Positions 11,652 through 24,499 of a stretch of DNA of 29,177 nucleotides are shown here, in pieces (the stretch's first letter is position 1; every line of letters starts with the position of its first letter). Source of the stretch: Monoraphidium neglectum (Eukaryota > Chlorophyta > Chlorophyceae > Sphaeropleales > Selenastraceae). The translations under genes and the position numbers were made by a program. Under the pieces are notes generated by a model. It did not search any database. It was not told the DNA's origin and saw nothing but the letters and a program-made list of their open reading frames with translations. The stretch is taken from positions 1 to 29,177 of the forward strand of contig NW_014013266.1 of the NCBI RefSeq assembly GCF_000611645.1, written 5' to 3'.

Positions 11652-13717
11652 TCAGCCGGCGCCCACCGCCAGCTCATCCTCCAGGGCGTCATACCTGGGG
11701 TGGCGGTGTGCGGTGGATGCAGTGTGGTTGATGGCGGCATGACATGGGCGGAGTACCTTCATTACAGCTGCAGGCCGTTCGGGTTGCACAGCAGGGTTGG
11801 CCCCGTCTAGATACGCCAGCCTAACAGTTTGCCATAAGGCGGCATACCTGAAGGTGAAATTCTCCTTTCTTCTGTAGCACCAGCCCGTCTGCAATGAAGA
11901 TGGGTGGTGATCGAGGTTGGGGATTGGCAGGGAAAGCAGCGGCGACTTGCGTCGCAGGCCAGCGCTGCAGCGAGGGTGCTGTGCCATGACCTATAACCCC
12001 GCCTTATCTGTTCATAATATCCTGCGCAGTCGTCCCTCATCTTTTGCACTGCCCAGACGCCCGTTCCCTCCCCCCCCTAGACACACCTGCAGGTCGTCAT
12101 GCATGATGTTGAAATCAAAGTACACGTAGGTGCCCTGCGCACAGTCAGCGTGGCATGCAGGTCAATTGCTTGGAACGCCAAAACTTGGACAATGCAGGCA
12201 ATGGAGGGTAGTTATGAAAGGAAAGAAAGGTTGCAGCGCCGCACCCTAGATGGAGCCAAAATTGACGCAGCTTGCTGGCGGCATGAGACGGCGACACGAA
12301 TGCCGCCCCGTGCCCTGGCAGTGGTTCAACATCCTGTTCCGATCAGTGCTGTTGGCCGCCAGCTGCAGCCAGTGGCTACTCCCCTCCCGCTGGCCCCAAT
12401 CCTCTGCTCTCCTCCACTACCAAAGCAGGCATACACTTGCGCGCATCTTCCGGCATCCCCGCCCCTCACCTGCTCGTACTCGTCGTTTGTGACGCTGGGC
12501 TCCGCGTAGCGCTGGAACCAGGCGTTGTGGTGCTTGTGGTAGCGCCAGCTCTGGCGCTTGAGCTCCTGCGCCGCCAGGTACTGCTGGTAGGTGTCCGGCT
12601 GGTAGTAGAACGCGAAGAACAGGGCCTCAGGGTCCATGCGCCGGAACAGGCCCGGGGCCGACATGATGTCGGGCGGCGCGCGCGGGAACGTGGGCGGCGT
12701 TGCCACGGGGTGCCGCGGCCGGCTGCGCGCCCAGTCGCTGTCCACGGGCTGAGGTTGAGCCGCGCGGAACGCCGAGTCCAGCACACCCAGGGACGCGCCC
12801 AGGCCCCCTCCGCCGCCGCCACCCAGGCTGCTGCTGCTAACGCCCACGGGCACAGCGGGCAGCTGCCCAAAGCCCAGGTCCTGCGACGCCAGCCGGCTCA
12901 GCACCTCGAACGCGGCCGCCCCCGACGCGCTGCTGTCCATGCTCAGCCCGGCCATGCTGTCTGCCAAGGCGTCCGCCGCAGCCACCACAGCTGCCGCAGC
13001 CGGGACCGACGCCAACCCTGCAACCGTCGCGGCTGCCGCGCCTGACGACCCCTCGCCACCACCCTCAACCGGCGCGCCGCTCGCCTGGGAAGGCACGGAG
13101 GCGCCTGGCAGGGACGCCGCCGCCGGCACTGCTGCTGCTGTGCCGCCCGTCGGCGACGCGCCTGCCGGGATGGCCTCTTCATTGCCCTCAGGCAGCGCCT
13201 GGCCCGGCGTCCCCGCATCGAGCTGCTGAGCACCCTTCAGCTGCGAGACAGCACCGCCACCTGGGCTTGGCCCCAGCCCCCCGGTTGCGCCCGCTGCCGC
13301 CGGAACTGGCATGCCTGGTGGCGGCGCTTTGGTGGATGCAGAGGCCGCTGGCTTGGCCGCCTCTGCTGCTGATGGTGGCGCGCCTGCCATCCACGCACCC
13401 AGTCGCCCACCAGGTGGGGCGCCCCCCTGAGCCGTGGCAGGCGTCGGCCCCGCGCCGCTCTGGGATGCCGCCGCTGCCGCCAGCTCCGCCGCAGCTGCCG
13501 CAGATGGCGACAGAGGTCCACCAGGCCTGAGCGCACCAGGCAGGACCGCCGCTGCTGCCGCTGCTGCAAGGGGCGACAGCACCGCCCCAGATCCCAGCTG
13601 TTCTGGCCCCGGCCCGGGCCCTGGCGTCGACGACGGCGAGAGCACTGTGATCGGCGGTGCCGCTAGTGTCGGCTGCATCCGCTGCTGAGGTGACGGCGGC
13701 ACTAGGCCAGCGCCGCC

Positions 13718-13796
<79 letters not shown>

Positions 13797-16241
13797 GCCT
13801 GCGCCTGTGCCAGCGCCAGCTGGCTGCCGCTGTCTGACAAGGAGCGTGCTGCGGCAGGCAGCTGCAGCGCAGTGGGCGCGCGGCCCCCAGGGCTGGCTGT
13901 GATGCCAGGCGACTGTATGGGTGCAGAGCCCGTGGGTGTAGGGGGCGCCACGCTGGGTGGCCGCGCGCCGGCCCGCCCCCGCGAATCGTCGTCATCCATA
14001 GACTTGCTGCTTTGGCGAAGCGCAGGGCGGATGGGGGCGGGTGCGGAAGGAGGTTTGGCGGCAGGGGTAAGGTTGTCCGGTGTCCCCGGCCAGCATGGCG
14101 CCGGCGGGGGATGCGCTGCCTGCCACACACAACTCCCAAGATGAAACCCCTTGTAGCACACCTGATGGCGCCCTGCGCGATGAGCTGCGCCTTGACAGCT
14201 GCCGCGCGCTCCCTCTCCCGGTCCCGGTCCTTGGACTCTTCGTCGCCGCCCTTGCCGCCGCCGCTGCGCACGCCCTCACGCCCCTCCTTGCCGCCGCCCA
14301 TGCTGCCGCCCTTGCTGCCGTGGCTGACCAGGGTCCCCGGGCCCGCCACCGTCTCGACGGCCTCCAGGGTCTCGGCTATGTCGGCGTACAGGTCGTCCAC
14401 CGTGTCCGCGTGGTCAGAGTCCTCCGCGTTCTGGGGAGGGCGGCGGGCAAAGAGGGGGGGGCGGGAGAGCCGGTGCCAGCTGGGGGGACCGCACGAGGCG
14501 TGTGCGTGGCATTCGCTGCTGCGCTACACAAGAACGCTGATACGCTGCCTTGTGGTTGATACTACCTTGCCTTGGTGGCACCGCCAAGGCAGCTACCACC
14601 CATGCTCGCCCCGTCCTCCCTCCAGGGCGCCGCACCAGGTAGTACTCCAGGCTGTCACGAATCGGGTCCAGGTCCTCCGCCTCCAGGGCATCGTTGTCCA
14701 GGCACCGCAGAGCAGCCTCCAGCTTGATAATGTGCTTCTTGTGCACAGCGATCACAGACTGGAGGAACTCGATGCGGGGGGGCGGCTTTGATTTCTTCTT
14801 GCCGCCCGTTGCCGCCAGCTCCTCAATCTCGTACTCGTACTTCTCAATCTGAGGGGGGCGTGTGGCGGCATGTTGCCATGGGCGCCGTTGGGGTCTCACC
14901 GCTAAGAAGCACTCAAGGTGGGGTGGGACACTGCAGGCGGAGCTTCAAATGTCCAGTTGTTGCCCCAACAGAGCGTTGTAGAGCCACGGGTGACGACACG
15001 TTGGTCGCGATGCTTTGGGTGCCAACTTGGTTTGAACCATGCAGGCCGCGGCTCCCTGCTGCTGCTCCTCTGCCTTGTGAGACGTGGACGTGACTCAAAG
15101 ACACGTCGCACTCCAGAATTAGATGCTTGCCACCGCATCGACACACTCCCTACAAAGAAGCTGGCCTCGCGCGATGTCCACAGCACACCCACACCCACAC
15201 ACCCCCCCACACACACACACACACACGCACGCACGCACGCACGCTAAGGGGCGCGTGCGCGCACACACACATACAAACATGGGCGCACACGCATGCCCTC
15301 GCAAGAGCACACGCAAACACACACTCACACCTGCTCGTTGAGCGTATCCACAGCTGAATTTATCCACTCCCGCGTCTCCATCTTGGCCTGCTCCCGAGGG
15401 TCGAGCTTGTCGGCCTGCCCCAGCGCTGCCTTGCTGAAGGCCTTCATCTTGGCCTCCTTTTCGCACAGCTTGAACCGCTCCATCTCGCGCTCAATTGCTT
15501 TGCGCGCCTCCACAAGCTGCGTCTTGTCCTTCACATCCGCGCTAGAGATCCTGGATAGTTCAACGTAGGTTACGTTGGAGGGGGGGGGCGGTGTTGCCGT
15601 CAGAGAAGCTGCTGCGGAATGGCCCATTGAAGCCGCCAGCGCACGGTAGTAAAAAGGACAAAAAATCGCTCCAACGGCTCACCATGTCTTAATCTGGTCC
15701 CTGAGACGCTGCAGCTTTTTGATCTCCTTCTTGAGATCGGCCTCAAACTTCTCCTTCTGATTCGAGTTGTCGGTGTCGTGGACCTGCAGGTATGGGCAGT
15801 TGCACGGTGCCACAGCAGGCAGAGGAGAGTGCCAGTTGCTGGAGCATGAGCAGACCCCGCATAGCCGCCTAGTCCATCACATCCGTGCAATGCCCTTTGT
15901 TAACAGGCACGTAAGCAACGCATGGGGTGGAGTGCATGCAGCGCACACAAGCAGCGGCGGGTGAACGCATGCATCAACAGCCCACTGCCGATCCGGCAAG
16001 GGAGAAATACCCAACGGTACATCGTGGATACTACCACAGTCAACAGGGCACAGTAAGCACGCCAGGGATGTGAACACATCATGTCCGAGTGGGACCTCAT
16101 CAGACCGCCCGAGCAGGGTCTGAACGCGCTCACGTGGACGCCTCTTACCTTTTCCCAGATCCCGTCAAACTCGTCGATGCCCTCTTGTACCCGCTTCAGG
16201 CATCTGTCGATCTCTTGCTGCAGCTTTCGCTGAGCTGCCAT
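11652..16241 (-). CDS. NOT3: CCR4-NOT transcription complex subunit 3 (NOT3/NOT5 family)
   Basis: Nine minus-strand exons: 16149-16241, 15683-15783, 15331-15550, 14636-14848, 14162-14430, 12470-14006, 12087-12134, 11848-11888 and 11652-11694. All phases agree and give 854 residues. The N-terminus [18 protein letters not shown], then [18 protein letters not shown] and RDQIKTW, is diagnostic of the NOT3 N-terminal coiled coil (residues 1 to about 235). The middle (about 300-720) is disordered, rich in A, G, P and Q, with 25 straight glutamines. The C-terminus is the NOT box: [20 protein letters not shown], ...[17 protein letters not shown]...[13 protein letters not shown]. The short loop NIMHDDLQ in the NOT box is absent from the animal and yeast forms I remember and resembles the plant type. 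The protein is a scaffold of the cytoplasmic deadenylase complex and binds NOT1 and NOT2. The least certain junctions are the exon 4 donor and the exon 6 acceptor (C at 14006). Confidence 0.92.
13721..13795 (-). repeat. (CAG)25 coding poly-Q in NOT3
   Basis: Seventy-five bases of pure CTG on the plus strand, read on the minus strand as 25 uninterrupted CAG codons at about residues 370-394 of the NOT3-like protein. No CAA interrupts it, which is the most length-unstable arrangement. Confidence 0.95.
15182..15330 (-). repeat. TG/CA-rich tract starting at the NOT3 exon 3 donor
   Basis: In the sense of the NOT3 transcript, the intron 14849-15330 opens with GTGTGAGTGTGTG. It continues with TG and TGCG alternation for about 150 bases, including about 9 perfect TG units and TGCG repeats. 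It is entirely intronic. Confidence 0.9.
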
Positions 16242-16984
16242 CCTGACAGGCCCACCGGAGGGGCCTCCCCACAGCACGTAATATGAGCTGTGTGCTATCG
16301 CAGCACTTGGGTGCCTCGTGCAGGCAACCGAACCAAACAACACCCCGTCAGATCACTACATGCAACATCGAGAATCGTGTCAGTCACCGTCGACTTTCGT
16401 TCAACAGAGTGGCGACAGAGTGCAAGACTGTAGGACGACCGAGCCAGCGGGCACACAACGGGTTGTTCAGGTGTGAGTGCCGAGAGTCTCAACGAAGCAG
16501 CGAAACGCGGGTTCTTCATGTGAAGCGCGGAAGCAGTGGCCAAAAAAACTTAGGGTATGTAATATCACAATTGTTCCGGTGGAACGGGTGCGGGCAGGAA
16601 TACCCCCACCCCTTCGAGCGTACTGCTGCTTGCCTATGCCACATCTGCTCATCTGCCATGTGCGGGGCCTACGATGGTGACCACTCCAGGCGCCTCACGG
16701 TAATACACGTATCGTCATTGCATGCATGCTACGATGTATTTCTCTACATACAATCTGGGCCAGGCGCTAGGGTCTGTAAATTGCGCCAGGGCGGCACTCC
16801 ACCCCACGTCACCCAGTCGCTGCACTGGGGCCCAGCAGTAACAGGATCCAACGGAACTCTTCCCAGGGAGCTTGCATGCGGAAGACGAATGGGCACTGCA
16901 CTTTCAACACTATCGATGTACAATCAGAACAGGGACACCAGTGGTGAGGCACCTGTTAGACTGCTGTGCTTCGTGGATGATGAG

Positions 16985-17019
16985 ATACTGTAGCAAGGCG
17001 TCACGCCTTGCTACAGTAT
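16985..17019. repeat. Perfect 16-bp inverted repeat with 3-base loop
   Basis: The arm atactgtagcaaggcg (16985-17000) is followed by the loop tca (17001-17003) and its exact reverse complement (17004-17019). It stands alone in intergenic DNA. Confidence 0.95.
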
Positions 17020-17758
17020 AGCACGGTGCTTGTGCTGTCGATCACACTTTTGATGCTGCACCAATCCGCTTGCCGCAAGGCAGGCATGCTTGAACTGAAA
17101 GGGAAGTCTCACTAGCCGATCATGCCTTGTAGACATGTATGAGGCGCTGCCAGGAAAATACAGAGGTGTTGGAGAGGTGTGGGGAATCCCGCACGGCAGG
17201 GCAGGGGCGATTCTGACATCAGCATGATCTAGGCCGCCGGCAACTGGCCCGCCCTTTCCATACATTTTTTTCGAGTCATGTGCCCCATCTACGCATACAC
17301 CACCATCCATGACCTTGCTTTTACAACAACCTGGTGGTCTTTAGGCTATCGATGGCCCAGGTATCTGTTCGCGTTGAGCACACACTGTCTCCCGCGCGGC
17401 CGCGTGCATGCGCACAGGCAGAGTAGCATGGGCGACAAATATACGTGGTGAACAAGAGTGTGCAGATTGTGTACTGGTATAAAAAAAACACTGCCTGCCC
17501 CTGGCCAACCATCAGTCAGCCCCCGCAAACTGGGCAGCCTCACACATACAGAACGCCCGTCAACATTGAATTGCTTTCGTTCATCCCTTGTTGGCTACTC
17601 TCGCAAATTTGTTTGCATGCGCAATAAGGTTGAGTACTCTCTTAGGTGCATGCTCATAGCCCTGAAGGTCCGGTGTCGCACTGAACCCGTTTAGCGGTTT
17701 CAGCGAGAGCCGTTGCCTCTGAGGCACCCCGGGAAGTGCATCAGCAGCATGCTTTTAA

Positions 17759-17797
17759 GACTCGGCAGACTCTGCAGGCTGCACAGTCTGCCGAGTC
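17759..17797. repeat. Perfect 13-bp inverted repeat with 13-base loop
   Basis: The arm gactcggcagact (17759-17771) and its exact reverse complement (17785-17797) flank a 13-base CTGCA-containing loop. Confidence 0.92.
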
Positions 17798-18762
17798 GGG
17801 CCAGCTCAAAGAAGAAAGCAGTGCACAAGACGCAGCTCCCAATTGGACCAGACGCAGGGGAACGAATGTTCATCCACCCAAAAGCAATGGCGGCAACAAT
17901 GTCTGCTCCCTTGAAATCCGAAAAAACAGCAAGATCTCCTACCTTCTCCATGTCATCAGCTGCCCCTTGTGCTGACATGTTTCAGCTGCCTGGCATGCGT
18001 GGTGTGGCAGCGCAGCAGGCAACTTCTGAGGGGGCTATCAGGGGTGCAGGCGGCCGGGCCGCAGGCAATCCTGGCCTGTACGGTTCATGGAGTCAGGATT
18101 CGTGGCTATGCGTACCTGCGGTGCGTCGTCAAATCCTGCGTGGAAAGCCGCCAGCTACCGTGGCAGCTGCGTGCCCAACGCAATGCCAAGATCGAGCTGA
18201 GCTCAGCATGCCCGGTTGCCCGCCTTTCTCTGTGGTGTTGCAGGTACACCACCGGCGCATGCAGGGGCGCATGTGGTGAGAGCATTGACAAGGACCTACA
18301 TCTTGTGTCAGTGGCAGCACAAGTACGGCCTTCAAGACAGGGACAAGGATACTGTACTGACATGGCCCCGATGCCAGCACCCCATGCCGGAGGCACAGGG
18401 GCCCTGTGGCAGGTCATGCTCAGAGCACACTACACACTTTTCTGACCAGACATGCAACCAGAATGATTATAATTGCCACACACAATGACATTTGAATTGT
18501 CGGCGGGCGCAGGCAATCACGGCCGATTGCGGACAACACGAGTGGCATGGTGCGTTGACCTGCCCGGCGGAAGTATGAAGACCTATGCAGGCAGACTGGG
18601 CCAGCAAGTGTAGCCCGGTGGCCAATACACCCAGTGCCGCTTATGAGTGCACATCTCTGCAGCTTAGCACAATTCATTTGCAGTACGCTTAGTAGAAAGA
18701 ACGATCTGGACGAGCTGCGCATACGCCCATTGACGTCTGCGGTCGAAGAATATACAGTAAAA

Positions 18763-20599
<1,837 letters not shown>

Positions 20600-21135
20600 G
20601 CGAAGCCATAATCCCTTCAATTTGATACATTTTTGCAACTGTACGTCACAAGATGTCCAGCAATGTAGGGTGCAATAAAACACGCGCACATATGCAGCAG
20701 ATGCATACTTGTGTCGTGTTTCGTGGCAGCGGTGGACTCCGAACGTGACGCTGGCACGGGTTGTGCAAGGGGCTGCACAAACATCGCAGATGTCAAGACA
20801 ACTCTGGTAAATTAATTGTGATTGGTGTGTTTTCTCATTCTCTCGAGCAAACTCAGCCATTGCCCCTGGCCGCTCCCCGATCGCTGCTCGTGCTGGTGCA
20901 GCAGGTTGAAATTGCGTTTGACTGGCTGCAGGCCTGTCGGCAGAGGCTGCCAACATCAACCTGCCCGTGTTGTGGGCCGACTCGACAAAACAGTACATGC
21001 CTTTGCAGAACGAGTGCATGCATTATCAGGTTCTACAGATGGCACCACTTGTTCCGCCTTTGTGAACGAGCCTCGCTGCGGTCGGCCCTGTGATTTGATC
21101 CAACCTGTCGCCGCGAGGACGACCAAAGAGCGCCT
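20600..21135. other. Intergenic between GatC-EMAPII and histidine phosphatase genes
   Basis: No recognisable exon. An AATAAA lies at 20674-20679 and I found no clear TGTAA downstream of the GatC-EMAPII stop. Confidence 0.5.
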
Positions 21136-21846
21136 ATGAAGCGCCATCTTGCAGAGCTAAGGAGCGAGAACGTGCAGCAGCAGCAGCAGCAGCAGCAGAC
21201 TACCCCTGTGTTTGGCAAGCGCTCACGGCACTTTCTCTCGTCCAGCACTCCCATCGCAGGGTTGGCCGAATGCCACGATGATCATCAGGTGCGAGCTTGC
21301 AGACTTTGGCAACCGGGCTGTGCGGCAGCGACGCCGGCGAGCACCTCTCTAAATTGGGCATGCGGCGTACAGCACGCGACCGCGGCCGACGCAACACCGC
21401 ATCACCGAACCGCACAGGCTGACACGCCCGATTCGGGGAGGCCCGCGCCTATGGTGCCGGGCACAACGGAGCGGCTGTTGGCAGGCTTCACCCTCAGCAC
21501 CCCAGTCGCTGGTTTGAGGCTGCAGGTGCGTGTCGCGTGTTGGGCAGAGCAGCATCCTGAGCACCTGGAGCAGAGCAGCAGTGTGACGGCAGGAGCAGCA
21601 CCAGCAGCTGCATACACTGCAATTCTGTGGTGCTGACTTTGCAGTGGTGTGTGTTGTCATTGCGGCTGCCTGCAATCTTCGCCTTCGCAGACAGCACGAG
21701 CGTCAGGCAGTGGCCAGCCCAGCGACGACCAGGAGAACGGACTGCCATGGCAGCAGCCGCCGCAGGCTCCAAGCACGTCTCAGCAGCCCAAGCCGCACCA
21801 GCAGCGTTCTCACCAGCAGCACCAATTTCATGAGCATCAGCCTCGT

Positions 21847-21887
<41 letters not shown>

Positions 21888-21983
21888 GCTCAGCTTCCTG
21901 CCCAGGGGGAGCGGGCAGCTGGGAGCGGCGAACCGCAGCCAGGAGCACCCGTCATGGTTTGGCAGCGCAGCCGGCAGCCAGCT

Positions 21984-22058
<75 letters not shown>

Positions 22059-24499
22059 CAGTCATCAGCGCCACCAGGAGCCTCCGCAGCAGGCAGCGCC
22101 TTTGGACCTCCTTTGCAGCGGCTCGCAGCAGTCATTATCCCTGGGACATTTCGGACGTGGGTCGCAGCAGCAGCAGCACAGCGAGGGCCGCACCCCGGGA
22201 AGTGGCAGCGGCTGGCTCGGGGCCGCCTTCGGCTCGCAGCAGCTGGTGGAGGAGGTGGAGCAGCGGTCGCCCGCGGCGCTCGTGGATGATGGTAGTAGCG
22301 GGGTCGGGGCTGCTACTCGCGATGAGGGTGCTCAGGCTTTGGTCGCAGGGGACCGGCAAGGCAGCAGCGGGCAGGAGCGGGAGGTGTACACTCCTGTGAT
22401 GCGGTGGGCCGGCCGCCGGGCGGGTGTTGATGCCGATGGGAGGCAGGCGGCCTTGCAGCAGCACTGCAACACGCACCATCAGCGCGGCGACCAGCATCCC
22501 TACCTGCAGCGCCACCGTCCTCCCCAGCACAACCAGTGGGACCAGGAACCCTCGCCGCGGGGCCGGTCACCGTTGGGCTTTTCCCGGCCGTGGCAGGCCG
22601 AGGGACTCTTTGGCGACAGTGGGTCGCGAGCTGAGGCGGTCACCACGCCATTGGGCGAGGGCGACTTTGTGCTCAAGGCCAGCAGCTCCTATACACGCAC
22701 CATGGCCGTGCGCTCGCCGCTCGTTGCCAGCGCGTTGCACGCCGACGTCCCTACCGCCGCAGTAGCTGCTGTCGATGGGTTGATGCAGCGGGGGGCCGCG
22801 CTGCTGCATGGTGATGACGATTACCACACGCCGCTGCATCCTGGAAGCCAGGTGAGGCAGCCGAGGGGCAACTGCCGCTGTTCTGGAGCTGCGTGCGCAC
22901 CAGGCTTGTTGCGTTGTCGTCCCTGGACCCTGGTGAACTGGGCGGTCCCCCAGTGAGCTTGGTCCCTACCCCTACCCCCTCAGGACCCGCCGTGCAGCGA
23001 TGCCGCAACTCGCCTGAGTAGCATGCTGCCGCCTGCCCAGTGCTCGGATGCCGCTGCGCTGACGCTTACGGCAGAGGAGACCACCACCCCTGAACTCGAG
23101 TGCCTGGGGGCAGCAAGCCAGGACCCGCCGCAGAGCGGCGCTGGCGGCACGCGCAGTGGCGAGCAGGAGGCGACAACTGCGCAGGCGCTCTTCCCCATCT
23201 TTCGGCCTCGCAATCAGCGCAAGTGCATCCTGCTGGTCCGGCACGGGGAGTCAAGTGCGTCAAGGGTGCAAGGGAAGCAGCCTATGATTCGCAGGGGCAG
23301 CGCACTTTCCTTCCGGTCCCACAGGAGCAATTCGCTTCAAGCATGGCCAGACGTGGACTCAGTTGCCATCAAATTGTCTTCGTCGCACTACCCCACCTGA
23401 ACGCCCTCCTCTGTTCTCAACCCACCGCACACCCCCCGCCCAACCGTCACCTGCCTCAGCCTACAATAAGCTGGACAGCGAGTCCAAGGCCTGGTCAGAC
23501 CCACCGGTGTTTGACGCCCCCCTCACACAGCGAGGCCACAGCCAGGCCCTGGCGCTGCGAGACCCGCTGCACAAGATGGTGCAGAAACGCTTGGTGGGTG
23601 CCAGGGCGAGAGTACGAGCTTTCATTTTGATGGAGACAGCCCAGTTCCACTGCAGGGGTGCCTGCTGCAAGGCACAATCACCACCATAGACCGCATGCCT
23701 TTCCACATGTCGCCATGCTCAACTATTTCTTGCCTCTGCCACCGCGCTGTGCCCGTCTGCAGCACGAGACCGGCGCATCAGACCCGCTGTGGTTGGTGAG
23801 CCCCCTCACACGTGCCATAGAGACGTTCATCGGCTCGTGTCCCCTCGTGGCCGATCGTCTCAAGGCCAGCGGGGCCAGCGGCGGTGCAGATGCGGGCGGC
23901 TGTGCTGGAGGCGGTGGCGGCTGTGGCAGCGGTGGGGCAGGTGGTGCTGCACCCAACGTGGTCATCCTGGGCATGATTGCGGAGCACTGCGCGACGTGCG
24001 GGGACGTCGGGCGGCCGTCGAGCGACCTGGCGCGGGCGTTCCCAATCATGACTCACCAGCTGAGGGAGCTGGAGGAGGTCTGGTGGTACAACCCAGATCC
24101 GTTGGGGCGGCCCAATTGCCACAGGTGATGATTGCAACACACTTTGGGGTCGGCAAGGGGCCTGAGAGTGGTGGCATTGCAGGGTTGAGCTGGCTTTTGC
24201 TTCACGCTTCCGACTTCTCTTCGCCGCTCTCTGAGGTTTTGCTGAGCATTGTACGTAGCTGATCACGCACCATTTGCTGGAAAACATGCCCCTACGGCAC
24301 CTCGTCCACCAGGCGCAAGCGCCTGGGGCGGCCGGAGCCCAAGGACCACATGAGGCAGCGCATCTCAGAGTTCAGCCGCTGGCTGCACGCGCGGCCGGAG
24401 CGCGTGATTGTGGCCTTTGGTCACAGCCAGTTCTGGAAGGCCTTCTCCAACAGCAAGACCTCCCTGCGCAACTGTGAGTTCACGTGCATCTGGTGGTGA
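21136..24499 (+). CDS. Poly-Q protein with C-terminal histidine phosphatase (phosphoglycerate mutase-like) domain
   Basis: Exons 21136-21525, 21691-22851, 22984-23254, 23460-23593, 23763-24124 and 24313-24499 have consistent phases and give 834 residues. Residues 1 to about 590 are disordered, with glutamine runs of 8, 13 and 24. The phosphatase domain starts at about 595. CILLVRHGES joins across an intron to TYNKL, restoring the RHG catalytic motif with the nucleophilic histidine. Then come SPLTRAIET (second phosphate-pocket arginine), AEHCATCGDVGRPSSDLARAFP (acid/specificity loop), LEEVWW and VIVAFGHSQFWKAF (second catalytic histidine). The pattern is that of eukaryotic histidine phosphatases outside glycolysis; the substrate cannot be inferred. 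A glycine-rich insert of about 30 residues follows the second strand. The last exon may instead end at a GTGAGT donor (24474) with a further exon; the model ends at TGA 24497-24499. An extra intron in exon 1 (donor 21289) cannot be excluded. Confidence 0.82.
21175..21198 (+). repeat. (CAG)8 coding poly-Q
   Basis: Eight CAG codons near the N-terminus of the histidine phosphatase protein. Confidence 0.93.
21847..21885 (+). repeat. CAA(CAG)12 coding poly-Q
   Basis: Thirteen glutamine codons in exon 2 of the histidine phosphatase gene. Confidence 0.93.
21985..22056 (+). repeat. (CAG)24 coding poly-Q
   Basis: Twenty-four uninterrupted CAG codons, 100 bases after the previous tract in the same exon. 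Confidence 0.95.

Larger units (their letters stand above)
16242..18762. other. Long intergenic region between divergent NOT3 and GatC-EMAPII genes
   Basis: About 2.5 kb holding the upstream flanks of both genes. It is less GC-rich than its surroundings and contains open frames up to 236 codons that match nothing I know and lack codon bias like the neighbours'. Two perfect inverted repeats lie in it. I saw no tRNA box B pattern and no transposase-like frame. Confidence 0.5.

Noticed and set aside
16283..16993. 236-codon plus-strand frame upstream of NOT3
   Set aside because: Its composition is random-like with scattered Cys, His and Trp. It starts in the NOT3 promoter side and has no recognisable domain.
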